Positions 7,258 through 15,891 of a DNA stretch of 20,411 nt are shown piece after piece. The notes beneath the pieces are model-generated. The model made no database searches. It saw only the letters and a list, made by a program, of their open reading frames with translations, and had not been told where the DNA came from. The stretch is taken from the NCBI GenBank assembly GCA_916720285.1, contig CAKAQP010000020.1, forward strand, positions 1 through 20,411. Reading direction: 5' to 3'. Every line of letters begins with the position of its first letter. Position 1 is the first letter of the stretch. This stretch comes from an uncultured Lachnoanaerobaculum sp. (lineage in GTDB: Bacteria; Bacillota; Clostridia; Lachnospirales; Lachnospiraceae). The position numbers and the translations under genes are program-made.

Positions 7258-7286
7258 TTTACATAAAACAGGCATTATGCTATGCT
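7258..7286 (+). promoter_or_regulatory. Likely promoter of the alpha-glucosidase gene
   Basis: TTTACA (7258-7263), 17 bases and TATGCT (7281-7286) form a plausible promoter. An extended -10 TGC lies immediately upstream of the -10 box. Start would be near 7293, giving a leader of about 75 bases. It is arranged back to back with the msmK promoter within a 244-base divergent region. Confidence 0.55.
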
Positions 7287-7367
7287 AAGAAAAATATATC
7301 GACCGTAAAAACTTAATATGATAAAGGAAGTATACGATAGATGTAAATAATATAGCGAGGTAAGAAA

Positions 7368-9032
7368 ATGAAGAAGGCATGGTGGAAGGAAGCGGTAGTA
7401 TATCAAATATATCCCAGAAGCTTTTGCGACAGCAATGGAGACGGAATAGGTGATTTAAACGGTATTACAAGTAAACTCGATTATTTAAAAGAGCTTGGAA
7501 TAGATGTTATATGGCTCTCACCCGTGTATAAGTCACCTAATGATGATAACGGATATGATATCAGTGATTATGAAGATATCATGACCGAGTTCGGTACTAT
7601 GGATGACTTTGATAAGATGCTTGCAGCTGCGCATGAGAGAGGTATCAAGATAGTAATGGACCTTGTGGTAAATCATACATCGGATGAGCATCCTTGGTTT
7701 GTTGAGAGCCGCAGTTCAAGGGATAATGAAAAAAGAGATTATTATATATGGAAGGAAGGTAAGGACGGTAAGGAGCCTACCAACTGGGGTTCCGCATTCT
7801 CAGGTCCGGCATGGAAGTACGATGATAAAACAGATATGTATTACCTTCATCTTTTCTCTGTAAAACAGCCTGATCTTAACTGGGAAAATCCTAAGGTCAG
7901 AAAAGAAGTCTTTGATATGATGACAAGATGGTGTGAAAAGGGCATCGACGGTTTCAGAATGGATGTTATAAGCCTTATATCAAAGCCTGAAGGATATCCT
8001 GATGCAAAGGTATTGGGACTTTACGGAGATATGGGAATATGTGCCAACGGACCTAAGGTGCATGATTACCTTAAAGAGATGAATGAGAAGGTACTTTCAA
8101 AGTTTGATATTATGACTGTAGGTGAGACTGCGGGAGTTACTCTTGAAGAGGCAAAAAAATATGCAAATACCGACGGCAGCGAGCTTAATATGGTATTTCA
8201 GTTTGAGCATATGGATCTTGACGGCGGTGAGAAGTTTAAATGGTCAACAAAGCATATGCCGCTTGTTCCTTTAAAGGAGAATTTGAGCAAATGGCAGAAA
8301 GGGCTTGACGGAGTGGCATGGAACAGTTTGTATTTTTGCAATCATGACCAGCCGAGAATCGTGTCAAGACTTGGTGATGAGAGCGATGCCTACAGAGAAC
8401 TTTCAGCAAAATGTATTGCAACCTGTTTACATATGATGCAGGGTACACCTTATGTATATCAGGGTGAAGAGCTTGGAATGACCAATACTGTATTTAATTC
8501 TGTAGACGATTTCAGGGATCTTGAGTCTATCAATGCTTACAGAGAACTTGTTGAGAGCGGACTTTACAGTGTTGAGGATATGTTCCCTAAGATAGCACAT
8601 AAGAGCAGAGACAATGCAAGAACTCCTATGCAGTGGGATGCAAGCGAGAATGCAGGTTTTACTGCGGGAACTCCTTGGATTGCCGTTAATCCGAACTATA
8701 AAAAGATAAATGTTGCCGATCAGCTAAAGAGAGAAGATTCTGTATTCAACTATTATAAGAAACTTATCAGACTCAGAAAAGAAAATGAGATAATAGTATA
8801 CGGAAATTATGAACTCTTACTTCCGGAAGATGAAAATATTTTTGCATATGTAAGAACTTTGGACAATCAAAAGCTTTTAGTGGTGTGTAACTTCAGTAAG
8901 ACAGAGCAAAAGTTTGACTTCTCAGGCTATGAAAATGCTAAGGTCCTTATATCAAATTATAACAGAGATGCTAGGAAAGACGGCATATTAAAGCCATATG
9001 AAGCGACTGTTTTATTACTTGAAAACACATGA
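7368..9032 (+). CDS. malL: Oligo-1,6-glucosidase / alpha-glucosidase (GH13)
   Basis: This is a cytoplasmic GH13 enzyme of 554 residues that releases glucose from the non-reducing end of short alpha-glucosides. Recognised regions are GYDISDY (62-68), DLVVNH (98-103), GFRMDVISL with nucleophile Asp199, VGET with acid/base Glu253, and NHDQPR with Asp327. The residue after the nucleophile is Val200, as in oligo-1,6-glucosidases and Bacillus subtilis MalL, so isomaltose-type linkages are probably accepted. There is no signal peptide. The GAGG at 7357-7360 sets the start. It is the first gene of the cluster that continues with the binding protein, permeases and MalQ, which fits import of malto- or isomalto-oligosaccharides. 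Trehalose-6-phosphate hydrolase or dextran glucosidase are close relatives and are less likely given this context. Confidence 0.93.
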   Translation: MKKAWWKEAVVYQIYPRSFCDSNGDGIGDLNGITSKLDYLKELGIDVIWLSPVYKSPNDDNGYDISDYEDIMTEFGTMDDFDKMLAAAHERGIKIVMDLVVNHTSDEHPWFVESRSSRDNEKRDYYIWKEGKDGKEPTNWGSAFSGPAWKYDDKTDMYYLHLFSVKQPDLNWENPKVRKEVFDMMTRWCEKGIDGFRMDVISLISKPEGYPDAKVLGLYGDMGICANGPKVHDYLKEMNEKVLSKFDIMTVGETAGVTLEEAKKYANTDGSELNMVFQFEHMDLDGGEKFKWSTKHMPLVPLKENLSKWQKGLDGVAWNSLYFCNHDQPRIVSRLGDESDAYRELSAKCIATCLHMMQGTPYVYQGEELGMTNTVFNSVDDFRDLESINAYRELVESGLYSVEDMFPKIAHKSRDNARTPMQWDASENAGFTAGTPWIAVNPNYKKINVADQLKREDSVFNYYKKLIRLRKENEIIVYGNYELLLPEDENIFAYVRTLDNQKLLVVCNFSKTEQKFDFSGYENAKVLISNYNRDARKDGILKPYEATVLLLENT

Positions 9033-9088
9033 AAAACGTGATAAAATGTTGACAAATATAATAAAGATACTCAATGGAGGAGGATAAA

Positions 9089-10441
9089 ATGAAAAAAAGA
9101 TTCTTGAGTGTTGCAGCAGGTGTGTTAGCTGTATCTGCTATTTTGGCAGGTTGCGGTTCAGGAGCTGCAAAGAGTGACGGCGGTGCAGATAATCAGAGCA
9201 GTGCTGCAGAGACTAAGGCAGGCGAGAGCAAGGCCGACAGTGCTGCAAGTGGAGATGCCCTCAGACTTATCAACGGTAAGATTGAGATTGATGCACAGTT
9301 AAAGAAAGCTGCCGAGAAGTTCAAAGAAAAGACCGGACAGGAAGTCGTTATCGAGTCACTTGGTGGCGGTGTTGATATCCAGGGCCAGATAAAGAGCTAC
9401 AAGGCTGCCGACAATATGCCTGATATGTTCGTTATCGGTGGTGACGGAGATTACGCTAACTGGACAGATATGGTTGCGGATCTTAGTGATACAGAGTTTG
9501 CAAAGAATACAGACTTTGCTTACAAGGATAAGGCAACAGGTAAGGTTGTAGGTTTCCCATATGCGGTAGAGGGATATGGAATCACATACAATGCTGATAT
9601 CTTGGAGAAGGCAGGTATCGATCCGGCGACACTTACAAATTATGATGCTTTCAAGGCTGCTTTTGAGAAGCTTGACGGCATGAAGGATGAGCTTGGTATT
9701 CAGGCTGTAGCATCAGTTGCTGCAGAGGCAGGACAGATGTATTGGTCAACAGGTAACCACTTATTCGGTTATTACTATACAGGTGGTCTTGAGAGAGGCG
9801 ACAACAAGTATTTTGATATGGCAATGAAGGGTGAACTTGATGATGAGAGACTTGGTGAGTTTGCCGATATGACAGAGCTTCTTTTCAAGTATGCAGATCC
9901 ACAGGTACTTGTTTCAGGAACATATGATGATCAGCTTGCACTTTGGGCACAGGGAAAGACAGCATTTATTACACAGGGTAACTGGATTGATCCTTCACTC
10001 CCAACATACAATGTAACATTTAAGGCAGGTCTTTTACCACTTGCTTTCACAAAGTCAGATATGACAAGAATCCTTGCAGACTGCCCATCATGGTGGTGTG
10101 TATATAAGGACGGTAAGAATGTAGAAGGTGCTAAAGCTTTCCTTGACTTCCTTGCTACAGATCCTGATGCACAGGAGATTCTTGTAAAAGAAGCAGGTAT
10201 GATTTCACCATATAAGACAAGTACAATAGAGCCTGAGACTCCACTTGCGGTTAGCCTTAAGAAGTATGTAGATGCAGGTGAGACATCTTCATGGGCATGG
10301 TCAAATATGCCTGAAGGACTTGCACAGAACGCACTTGGACTTGTATTTGATTCATTTGCAAAGGGAAGTATTACAAGAGATGATTTTGTAACTTTGATGA
10401 AGTCAACAATGGCTGACTACATAGCAAACAATAAGAAATAA
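9089..10441 (+). CDS. Sugar ABC transporter substrate-binding lipoprotein
   Basis: This is an extracellular binding protein of family 1 (CUT1), 450 residues from the chosen start. A basic, hydrophobic signal ends in the lipobox LAGC, with Cys22 as the lipidation site. A low-complexity linker rich in Ala, Ser, Gly and Asp follows (about 23-60), then the binding domain with typical motifs such as GKVVGFPYAVEGYGITYN, GKTAFITQGNW and the C-terminal LMKSTMADYI. An in-frame ATG at 9074 lies within or before the GGAGGAGG (9076-9083), so the ATG at 9089, 5 bases after it, is preferred. It presumably presents malto- or isomalto-oligosaccharides to the permeases encoded next. The exact ligand cannot be read from sequence. 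Confidence 0.95.
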   Translation: MKKRFLSVAAGVLAVSAILAGCGSGAAKSDGGADNQSSAAETKAGESKADSAASGDALRLINGKIEIDAQLKKAAEKFKEKTGQEVVIESLGGGVDIQGQIKSYKAADNMPDMFVIGGDGDYANWTDMVADLSDTEFAKNTDFAYKDKATGKVVGFPYAVEGYGITYNADILEKAGIDPATLTNYDAFKAAFEKLDGMKDELGIQAVASVAAEAGQMYWSTGNHLFGYYYTGGLERGDNKYFDMAMKGELDDERLGEFADMTELLFKYADPQVLVSGTYDDQLALWAQGKTAFITQGNWIDPSLPTYNVTFKAGLLPLAFTKSDMTRILADCPSWWCVYKDGKNVEGAKAFLDFLATDPDAQEILVKEAGMISPYKTSTIEPETPLAVSLKKYVDAGETSSWAWSNMPEGLAQNALGLVFDSFAKGSITRDDFVTLMKSTMADYIANNKK

Positions 10442-10493
10442 TATTTTTAAAATGCTTCGCAAATTATAGAACAGCCGAGTCTTTGAAGTTTTG

Positions 10494-10523
10494 ATGGCGA
10501 CTTTTTAAAGTCGCCATTTTTTT
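10494..10523 (+). terminator. Strong intrinsic terminator inside the transport cluster
   Basis: ATGGCGACTTT (10494-10504) pairs perfectly with AAAGTCGCCAT (10507-10517) and is followed by seven T. It lies between the binding-protein and first permease genes, where partial termination would make binding-protein mRNA more abundant than permease mRNA. Confidence 0.92.
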
Positions 10524-10566
10524 ATAGAAAGATTTTTTAAGCTAAGTTTATTGAAAGGAGTGAAAA

Positions 10567-11604
10567 TTGAATACAGATAAAAAAATAATTCCTTTGGCAA
10601 TGCTGGCTCTTGGAGCAATACTTACAATTTATGCATTGATTTTGGACCTGACCGGGGCTACAGGAGAGCTTAGAGGATATATACTTATTTTAGGTGTTAT
10701 TTTACTTATATTAGGCGTATTTAAAATGCCGCACAAGAAGCACACAAAGATAGTAAATATGGTATTTTTATTTCCAATGGTATTTACTTTTGCAGTGACA
10801 GTTATAATTCCGTTTATTTTGGGTATTATATATTCATTTACAGATTGGAACGGAATACAGGTTACAAGATTTGTCGGATTTGAAAATTACATTACAATGT
10901 TTAAGCAGTCGGACTATGTATATTCATTTGTAATTACACTTATATATACAGTTATAAATATGGTTTTGGTTAATGTTGTCGGATTTGCTCTGGCACTTGT
11001 ATGCTCATCAAAGATGAAGGGGACATCATTTTTCCGTTCAGCTTACTTTTTGCCGAACCTGATTGGCGGTCTTGTACTCGGTTATGTATGGCAATTTATC
11101 TTCAATAAGGTATTTACAACCATATTTGCAGGTTCATTGTCAATGCTTACAGATGCCAACCTTGCACTGCTTGCTATTTTGATAGTAAATACATGGCAGT
11201 ATGCCGGGTATATAATGCTTATTTATCTTACAGGTCTTCAGACTGTACCGAAGGATGTACTTGAGGCATCGGGAGTTGACGGCGCTTCAGCGTTTACAAC
11301 ATTGTTTAAGATAAAGATACCTATGATTGCAAATACATTTACAGTATGTATATTCCTTACATTGGTAAATTCATTTAAGCAGTTTGACTTAAACCTTGCG
11401 ATAACAAACGGTGCACCAAGCCGTATTATGGGACCGAAGATTATCCAGGCTACAGAGCTTTTGGCTCTTAATATTTACAATACAGCTATAAGAAAGAATA
11501 ATTATGCTCTTGGTCAGACCAAGGCGGTTGTATTCTTTATAATACTTGCAGCAGTATCTTTGACACAGGTTGCAATCAGTAAGAAGAGGGAGGTAGAGCT
11601 ATAA
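10567..11604 (+). CDS. Sugar ABC transporter permease, MalF type
   Basis: This inner-membrane permease of 345 residues belongs to the CUT1 binding-protein-dependent family. Six core helices span about residues 65-335, and the cytoplasmic EAA loop is at about 233-252 (EASGVDGASAFTTLFKIKIP), which docks onto the ATPase. Two additional N-terminal helices (about 8-27 and 36-52) precede the core, as in longer MalF proteins. The start is a TTG placed 6 bases after GGAG (10557-10560); no ATG is available near this ribosome site. It ends in TAATG, overlapping the next permease start by one base. It pairs with that protein and the upstream lipoprotein as a sugar importer. Confidence 0.94.
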   Translation: MNTDKKIIPLAMLALGAILTIYALILDLTGATGELRGYILILGVILLILGVFKMPHKKHTKIVNMVFLFPMVFTFAVTVIIPFILGIIYSFTDWNGIQVTRFVGFENYITMFKQSDYVYSFVITLIYTVINMVLVNVVGFALALVCSSKMKGTSFFRSAYFLPNLIGGLVLGYVWQFIFNKVFTTIFAGSLSMLTDANLALLAILIVNTWQYAGYIMLIYLTGLQTVPKDVLEASGVDGASAFTTLFKIKIPMIANTFTVCIFLTLVNSFKQFDLNLAITNGAPSRIMGPKIIQATELLALNIYNTAIRKNNYALGQTKAVVFFIILAAVSLTQVAISKKREVEL

Positions 11605-12464
11605 TGAAAGCACAGAAATCAAGAAATTTAATCGGCAGTATTATAGGCTTTATTATCGCATTCTTTATATTGTGCCCGTTCTTCCTGGTAATTATAAACT
11701 CTGCAAAAACCAGCGCAGATATAGTAATAAGTCCTATATCTTTACCTAAGAACTGGGGACAGATGCTTGCAAACTTTAAGGGTGTTATAAACAATGACAA
11801 CTTCAGTTATTGGAGTTCTTTCAGAAGCTCTTTGATAATTACAGTGGTTTCACTTGTACTTTTGACATTGTTCTCATCAATGGCTGCATGGGTACTAAGC
11901 CGTCATCATAAAGAGGGTTGGTCAAACTTTATATTTATGATGTTTGTAGCGGCTATGGTTATTCCTTTCCAGGTAGTTATGCTTCCTATACTTACAGTCT
12001 TCAAGAATATAGGAAATTTTACAGGAATACAGATGCTTTCAAGCTATAAGGGTGTAGTATTTGCTTATCTTGGATTTGGAGGTTCCATGTCAATATTTGT
12101 ATTGCACGGATTTATAAAGGGTATTCCAAAGGAACTTGAGGAGGCGGCATGGATAGACGGTTGCTCTCCTGAAGGAACATTCTTCAGAATAATAATGCCT
12201 CTTCTTCGTCCGGTACAGATGACGGTTCTTATACTGAACGGTTTGTGGATATGGAACGACTATTTGCTTCCGTCCATTATGCTTGGACTTAACGGTAAGA
12301 TCAAGACACTGCCTATCGCAGTAAGCAGCTTCGTAGGCTCTTATGTAAAGCAGTGGGATTTGATTCTTAGCGCCGCATTCCTTGCTATGATTCCTATAGT
12401 ATTATTATTCCTGATTGCACAAAAGCAGATTATTCAGGGAATGGTAGACGGAGCTATTAAATAA
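11604..12464 (+). CDS. Sugar ABC transporter permease, MalG type
   Basis: This is the second inner-membrane permease, 286 residues with six predicted helices. The EAA loop is at about residues 179-202 (EEAAWIDGCSPEGTFFRIIM), the contact site for the ATPase. The ending KQIIQGMVDGAIK closely follows the usual MalG-type C-terminus (QGLTAGAVK-like). Length is normal for the family. Its start overlaps the previous stop codon by one base (TAATG), so the two permeases are translationally coupled and should form the heterodimeric channel. No ATPase gene follows; the MsmK-type protein at 6011-7123 is the likely partner. Confidence 0.95.
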   Translation: MKAQKSRNLIGSIIGFIIAFFILCPFFLVIINSAKTSADIVISPISLPKNWGQMLANFKGVINNDNFSYWSSFRSSLIITVVSLVLLTLFSSMAAWVLSRHHKEGWSNFIFMMFVAAMVIPFQVVMLPILTVFKNIGNFTGIQMLSSYKGVVFAYLGFGGSMSIFVLHGFIKGIPKELEEAAWIDGCSPEGTFFRIIMPLLRPVQMTVLILNGLWIWNDYLLPSIMLGLNGKIKTLPIAVSSFVGSYVKQWDLILSAAFLAMIPIVLLFLIAQKQIIQGMVDGAIK

Positions 12465-12490
12465 GATGTTAAAGGGGTAAACCCTAAATA

Positions 12491-12522
12491 TAAGCCATGC
12501 GAATCCGGTTTTGCATGGCTTA
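12491..12522 (+). other. Intercistronic hairpin before malQ
   Basis: TAAGCCATGC (12491-12500) pairs perfectly with GCATGGCTTA (12513-12522) around a 12-base loop. It is followed by A residues rather than T, so it is not a terminator on this strand. Its position just before the malQ ribosome site (12531-12537) suggests a role in mRNA stability or processing, which is an inference. Confidence 0.6.
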
Positions 12523-12540
12523 AAAAATAAGGAGGAGAAA

Positions 12541-14034
12541 ATGAGAAAAAGTGGAATATTACTTCATATAAGCAGCCTTCCGGGCAAATACGGAATAGGA
12601 AGTTTCGGAAAAGCGGCATATCACTTTGTTGACAAGTTAAAAGCGGCAAAGCAATCATACTGGCAGATATTACCTCTCGGACCTACAAGTTATGGAGATT
12701 CGCCATACCAGTCATTTTCCACATTTGCAGGAAATCCGTACTTTATAGACCTTGAACAGCTTATAGAGGAAGGTCTTTTGACAAAAAAGGAATGTGACGG
12801 TATAGATTTCGGTACGGATCTAAAGAAAGTGGACTATAAAAAGCTTTATGACGGCAGATTTGACCTCTTACACAAGGCATATGAGAGAGCAAAAGTTTAT
12901 GAAGATGATAAATTTGCAGATTTTGTTTATGAGAATTCCAAATGGCTCTGGGATTATGCACTTTTTATGGCGCTTAAAGACTATTTTAACGGAGAGCCTT
13001 TTAATACCTGGCCGAAGGATATAAGAGAAAGATATGATTATGCCATCAATTATTATAGGGAGAAGCTTTACTTTGATATAGAATTTTATCAGTTCTTACA
13101 ATATAAGTTTGATGAACAGTGGAAGAAATTAAAAGCATATGCCAATGAAAACGGTGTAGAGATTATCGGTGATATTCCTATTTATGTGGCTATGGACAGT
13201 GCAGACACCTGGGCGCACAGAGAGTTGTTCCAAATGGATGAAGAGGGTAAGGCTGTAGCAGTGGCCGGTTGTCCACCTGACGGTTTTGCTCCTGACGGAC
13301 AGCTTTGGGGAAATCCGCTTTATAATTGGGGATATCACAGAGATACAGGTTTTAAATGGTGGATAAAGAGACTTAGAAAGAATTTTGAAAATTATGATGT
13401 TATCAGAATAGATCATTTCAGAGGATTTGATGAATATTATTCCATCCCTGCAGAGAATGAGACTGCGGCAGGCGGTCACTGGGAGAAGGGTCCGGGTATT
13501 GAACTCTTCAATAAGATAAAGGAAAGACTTGGTGACTGTAAGCTTATAGCGGAGGATCTTGGATATGTGACAGACAGTGTAAGAAGACTTGTAAATGACA
13601 GCGGCTATCCCGGAATGAAAGTCCTTGAATTTGCTTTCGATTCCAGAGACACGGGAAGCGCAAATGACTACTTGCCTCACAATTATACAAGAAACAGCGT
13701 GGTATACACCGGTACTCATGACAATGAGACTGTGATGGGATGGCTTGATGATATTACGGAAAAAGAGTATGATATGGTACTTGCATACTTTAATTTAAAG
13801 AAGTCCGATAAGAAGACTGAGGTATGTGATGCACTTATCAGAGCGGCAATGGGAAGTGTCTCAGATACCTGTATCATACCTATACAGGACTATCTTCACT
13901 ATGACCACAGATATAGAATGAACACCCCGTCAACAATAGGTAAGAACTGGATGTTCAGACTTACCGAGAATGAGATAGATGAGAATACCTGGAAGAATAT
14001 CAAGTATCTGACAGAGTTGTACGGTAGAGGGTGA
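12541..14034 (+). CDS. malQ: 4-alpha-glucanotransferase (amylomaltase, GH77)
   Basis: This cytoplasmic enzyme transfers alpha-1,4-glucan segments between maltodextrins, releasing glucose and making longer chains that other enzymes can use. The 497-residue protein has the family N-terminus SGILLHISSLPGKYGIG and the substrate region GDSPYQSFSTFAGNPYFID. The catalytic triad is Asp291 (RIDHFRGF), Glu338 (IAEDLG) and Asp394 (GTHDNETVMGW), at nearly the same positions as in Thermus amylomaltase. Length is normal for the bacterial short form. Earlier in-frame TTG codons exist, but GGAGGAG at 12531-12537 points to the ATG at 12541. It is the last gene of the cluster, 76 bases after the permease and closed by a strong terminator, which fits maltodextrin catabolism. 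Confidence 0.97.
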   Translation: MRKSGILLHISSLPGKYGIGSFGKAAYHFVDKLKAAKQSYWQILPLGPTSYGDSPYQSFSTFAGNPYFIDLEQLIEEGLLTKKECDGIDFGTDLKKVDYKKLYDGRFDLLHKAYERAKVYEDDKFADFVYENSKWLWDYALFMALKDYFNGEPFNTWPKDIRERYDYAINYYREKLYFDIEFYQFLQYKFDEQWKKLKAYANENGVEIIGDIPIYVAMDSADTWAHRELFQMDEEGKAVAVAGCPPDGFAPDGQLWGNPLYNWGYHRDTGFKWWIKRLRKNFENYDVIRIDHFRGFDEYYSIPAENETAAGGHWEKGPGIELFNKIKERLGDCKLIAEDLGYVTDSVRRLVNDSGYPGMKVLEFAFDSRDTGSANDYLPHNYTRNSVVYTGTHDNETVMGWLDDITEKEYDMVLAYFNLKKSDKKTEVCDALIRAAMGSVSDTCIIPIQDYLHYDHRYRMNTPSTIGKNWMFRLTENEIDENTWKNIKYLTELYGRG

Positions 14035-14055
14035 GAGATTAAATTACGAAAATAT

Positions 14056-14095
14056 AAGAACCTGTCGGAGGTGTTTGTTCCGACAGGTTCTTTTT
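14056..14095. terminator. Intrinsic terminator between convergent genes
   Basis: AAGAACCTGTCGG (14056-14068) pairs perfectly over 13 bases with CCGACAGGTTCTT (14080-14092) around an 11-base loop, and T residues follow to 14095. It ends the malQ transcript. On the minus strand the stem is followed by a T-rich stretch and may also serve the convergent glucosidase gene, whose stop is at 14103. Confidence 0.93.
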
Positions 14096-14102
14096 AATGT
14101 TT

Positions 14103-15779
14103 TTAAATCTCTATAACCAAAGCCTGGTATCCTTCAAGCCTTATCTCTGTATCTGATACAAAGTCAACATTTTCCACATTGTTTAAAACAACCTTTTTAC
14201 ATTTTGAAGGAAGTTTTACAGTCTGCGGCTTGGTCCCGAAGTTACCGAGTACAAGCAAGGTCTGATTATCTGAAACTCTCTTAAATGCCATAAGTTTCTC
14301 TACCTCAGGGAGGTACGGTACGGTCTTACCATATACTACAGTCTCGGAATATTCCGGATTTTTTCTGAGAGCGGTAAGCTTTTTATAGTAAGATAGCAGT
14401 GAGTCAGGATCATTTATTTGTGATGCCGCATTGATTCTCTTATAGTCAGGGCTTACCATAAGCCATGGTGTACCTGTGGTAAATCCGGCATTTTTGCTGT
14501 CATCCCACTGGAAAGGAGTACGGCTGTTGTCACGGCTGTAATGCTTTACGGCCGCAAATGCCTCATCCGGAGAAAGTCCGGCTTCAATTGCTACTTTATA
14601 CTGGTCACGGGTTGATATATCATCTATTTGTTCCATAGAGGTGAAGTTTACATTCTCCATACCTATTTCCTGGCCTTGATATATAAACGGAAGTCCACGA
14701 AGCATAAACTGCATTGTACCGAGGAATTTTTTTGCAGTTTCGCTAAGCTCGTCTGCAGGGATATAGTGGCTCACACCTCTTGGCTCATCATGGTTTTCGA
14801 TAATGGTGGAAATCATTCCGATATCACCGATTTTTTCCTGAGTCTCAAAGCAGCATCTCTTATAGTCGTCGGGAGTAATAGGCTTGCAGTCATACCAACC
14901 GTTTCTACTTTTTCCGAATATTGTCTCATTGAAGTCAAACATACTTGAGAAATAGCCGTCATCGCCGATGAAAAGCGGGATATCCTCTTCACGCTCGTCA
15001 AATACTTCGCCGACTGTGAAAGCATCATGCTTGGCAAATGTCTCATTTTTAAGTTCTGTAAGGAAGTCACCTACACCTATAGCATCCTCAAGCATTCTAT
15101 GTGGCTCCACAAAGCCGTCTTCTCTATCCGGTGAGTAGCAATAGTCAATTATAGGGAGAGCCTTCTTTATATTTATAATGGCATCAATTCTAAAACCTGC
15201 AAGTCCTCTCTCAAGCCACCAGTTAATCATTGTATATATTTCTTCGCGAACTTTTTTGTTTTCCCAGTTGAGGTCAGGTTGCTTTTTATGGAAGAGGTGA
15301 AGATAGTACTTGTTTGTGCCGGGGATCTTTTCCCATGCACTTCCGCCAAAGTAAGAACGCCAGTTGTTAGGCTCCTTGCCGTCCTTACCTTCTTCGATAT
15401 AGAAGTACTTTCCATATTCTCCGTCAGGATCTTCAATAGCTTTTTTAAACCACTCATGCTCGTCTGAGCAGTGATTTACTACAAGATCCATAAGTATGTA
15501 CATATCTCTTTTTTTAGCTTCTGCCAAAAGTTCATCCATATCGTCCATATTTCCGAATACGGGATCTATATTGTAATAGTCTGAAATATCATAGCCCTGA
15601 TCTGCAAAAGGAGAGCAGTAACAAGGAGACAACCATATTATGTCAACTCCGAGATCTTTTAAATAGTCAAGTTTTTCTGTAATACCTCTCAGGTCACCTA
15701 TACCGCTTCCTGTAGTATCATTAAAACTTTTTGGATATATTTGATAAGCAACTTTACCATGCCACCATTTTTTCTTCAT
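14103..15779 (-). CDS. Alpha-glucosidase (GH13), second paralogue
   Basis: This is a second cytoplasmic GH13 glucosidase of 558 residues. It shares the N-terminal pattern of the first enzyme (WW...YQIYPKSF, GIGDLRGITEKLDYLK). Catalytic residues are Asp199 in GFRIDAIIN, Glu258 in TVGEV and Asp331 in NHDEPR. The residue after the nucleophile is Ala200, where the other paralogue has Val; small residues there are associated with alpha-1,4 preference. The open frame extends 12 codons upstream, but GGAGG at 15790-15786 fixes the ATG at 15779. It is transcribed alone, convergent with malQ. The likely role is hydrolysis of maltose or maltodextrins complementary to the enzyme at 7368-9032. A sucrose-active or trehalose-6-phosphate-active variant is possible but not supported. 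Confidence 0.91.
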   Translation of the reverse strand: MKKKWWHGKVAYQIYPKSFNDTTGSGIGDLRGITEKLDYLKDLGVDIIWLSPCYCSPFADQGYDISDYYNIDPVFGNMDDMDELLAEAKKRDMYILMDLVVNHCSDEHEWFKKAIEDPDGEYGKYFYIEEGKDGKEPNNWRSYFGGSAWEKIPGTNKYYLHLFHKKQPDLNWENKKVREEIYTMINWWLERGLAGFRIDAIINIKKALPIIDYCYSPDREDGFVEPHRMLEDAIGVGDFLTELKNETFAKHDAFTVGEVFDEREEDIPLFIGDDGYFSSMFDFNETIFGKSRNGWYDCKPITPDDYKRCCFETQEKIGDIGMISTIIENHDEPRGVSHYIPADELSETAKKFLGTMQFMLRGLPFIYQGQEIGMENVNFTSMEQIDDISTRDQYKVAIEAGLSPDEAFAAVKHYSRDNSRTPFQWDDSKNAGFTTGTPWLMVSPDYKRINAASQINDPDSLLSYYKKLTALRKNPEYSETVVYGKTVPYLPEVEKLMAFKRVSDNQTLLVLGNFGTKPQTVKLPSKCKKVVLNNVENVDFVSDTEIRLEGYQALVIEI

Positions 15780-15851
15780 AAATAACCTCCTAAGAAAATA
15801 TTTTTCTAAAGTCATAATTTATCATAATATCATATTATATGCAAATATAAA

Positions 15852-15884
15852 AATAAGGTGTAAGTAAGATACATACACCTTATT
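15852..15884 (-). terminator. Terminator of the V-ATPase operon
   Basis: TACACCTTATT (15874-15884) and AATAAGGTGTA (15852-15862) form a perfect 11-base stem with an 11-base loop. On the minus strand the stem is followed by TTTTTATATTT. It separates the DUF1461 gene from the alpha-glucosidase gene transcribed in the same direction. Confidence 0.85.
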
Positions 15885-15891
15885 ATAAAAA

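Noticed and set aside
9049..9071. Perfect TTGACA (9049-9054) and TATAAT (9057-9062) upstream of the binding-protein gene
   Set aside because: The two boxes nearly touch and cannot pair as one promoter, and neither has a partner at a 16-18 base spacing. An additional promoter here is possible but not supported.
13129..13719. 196-codon minus-strand open frame inside malQ
   Set aside because: The malQ frame is complete with all catalytic residues, so the antisense frame is a by-product.
15780..15850. Several TATAAT-like boxes before the second alpha-glucosidase gene
   Set aside because: The region is extremely AT-rich and no -35 box at suitable spacing could be chosen with confidence, although a promoter is expected after the terminator at 15852-15884.
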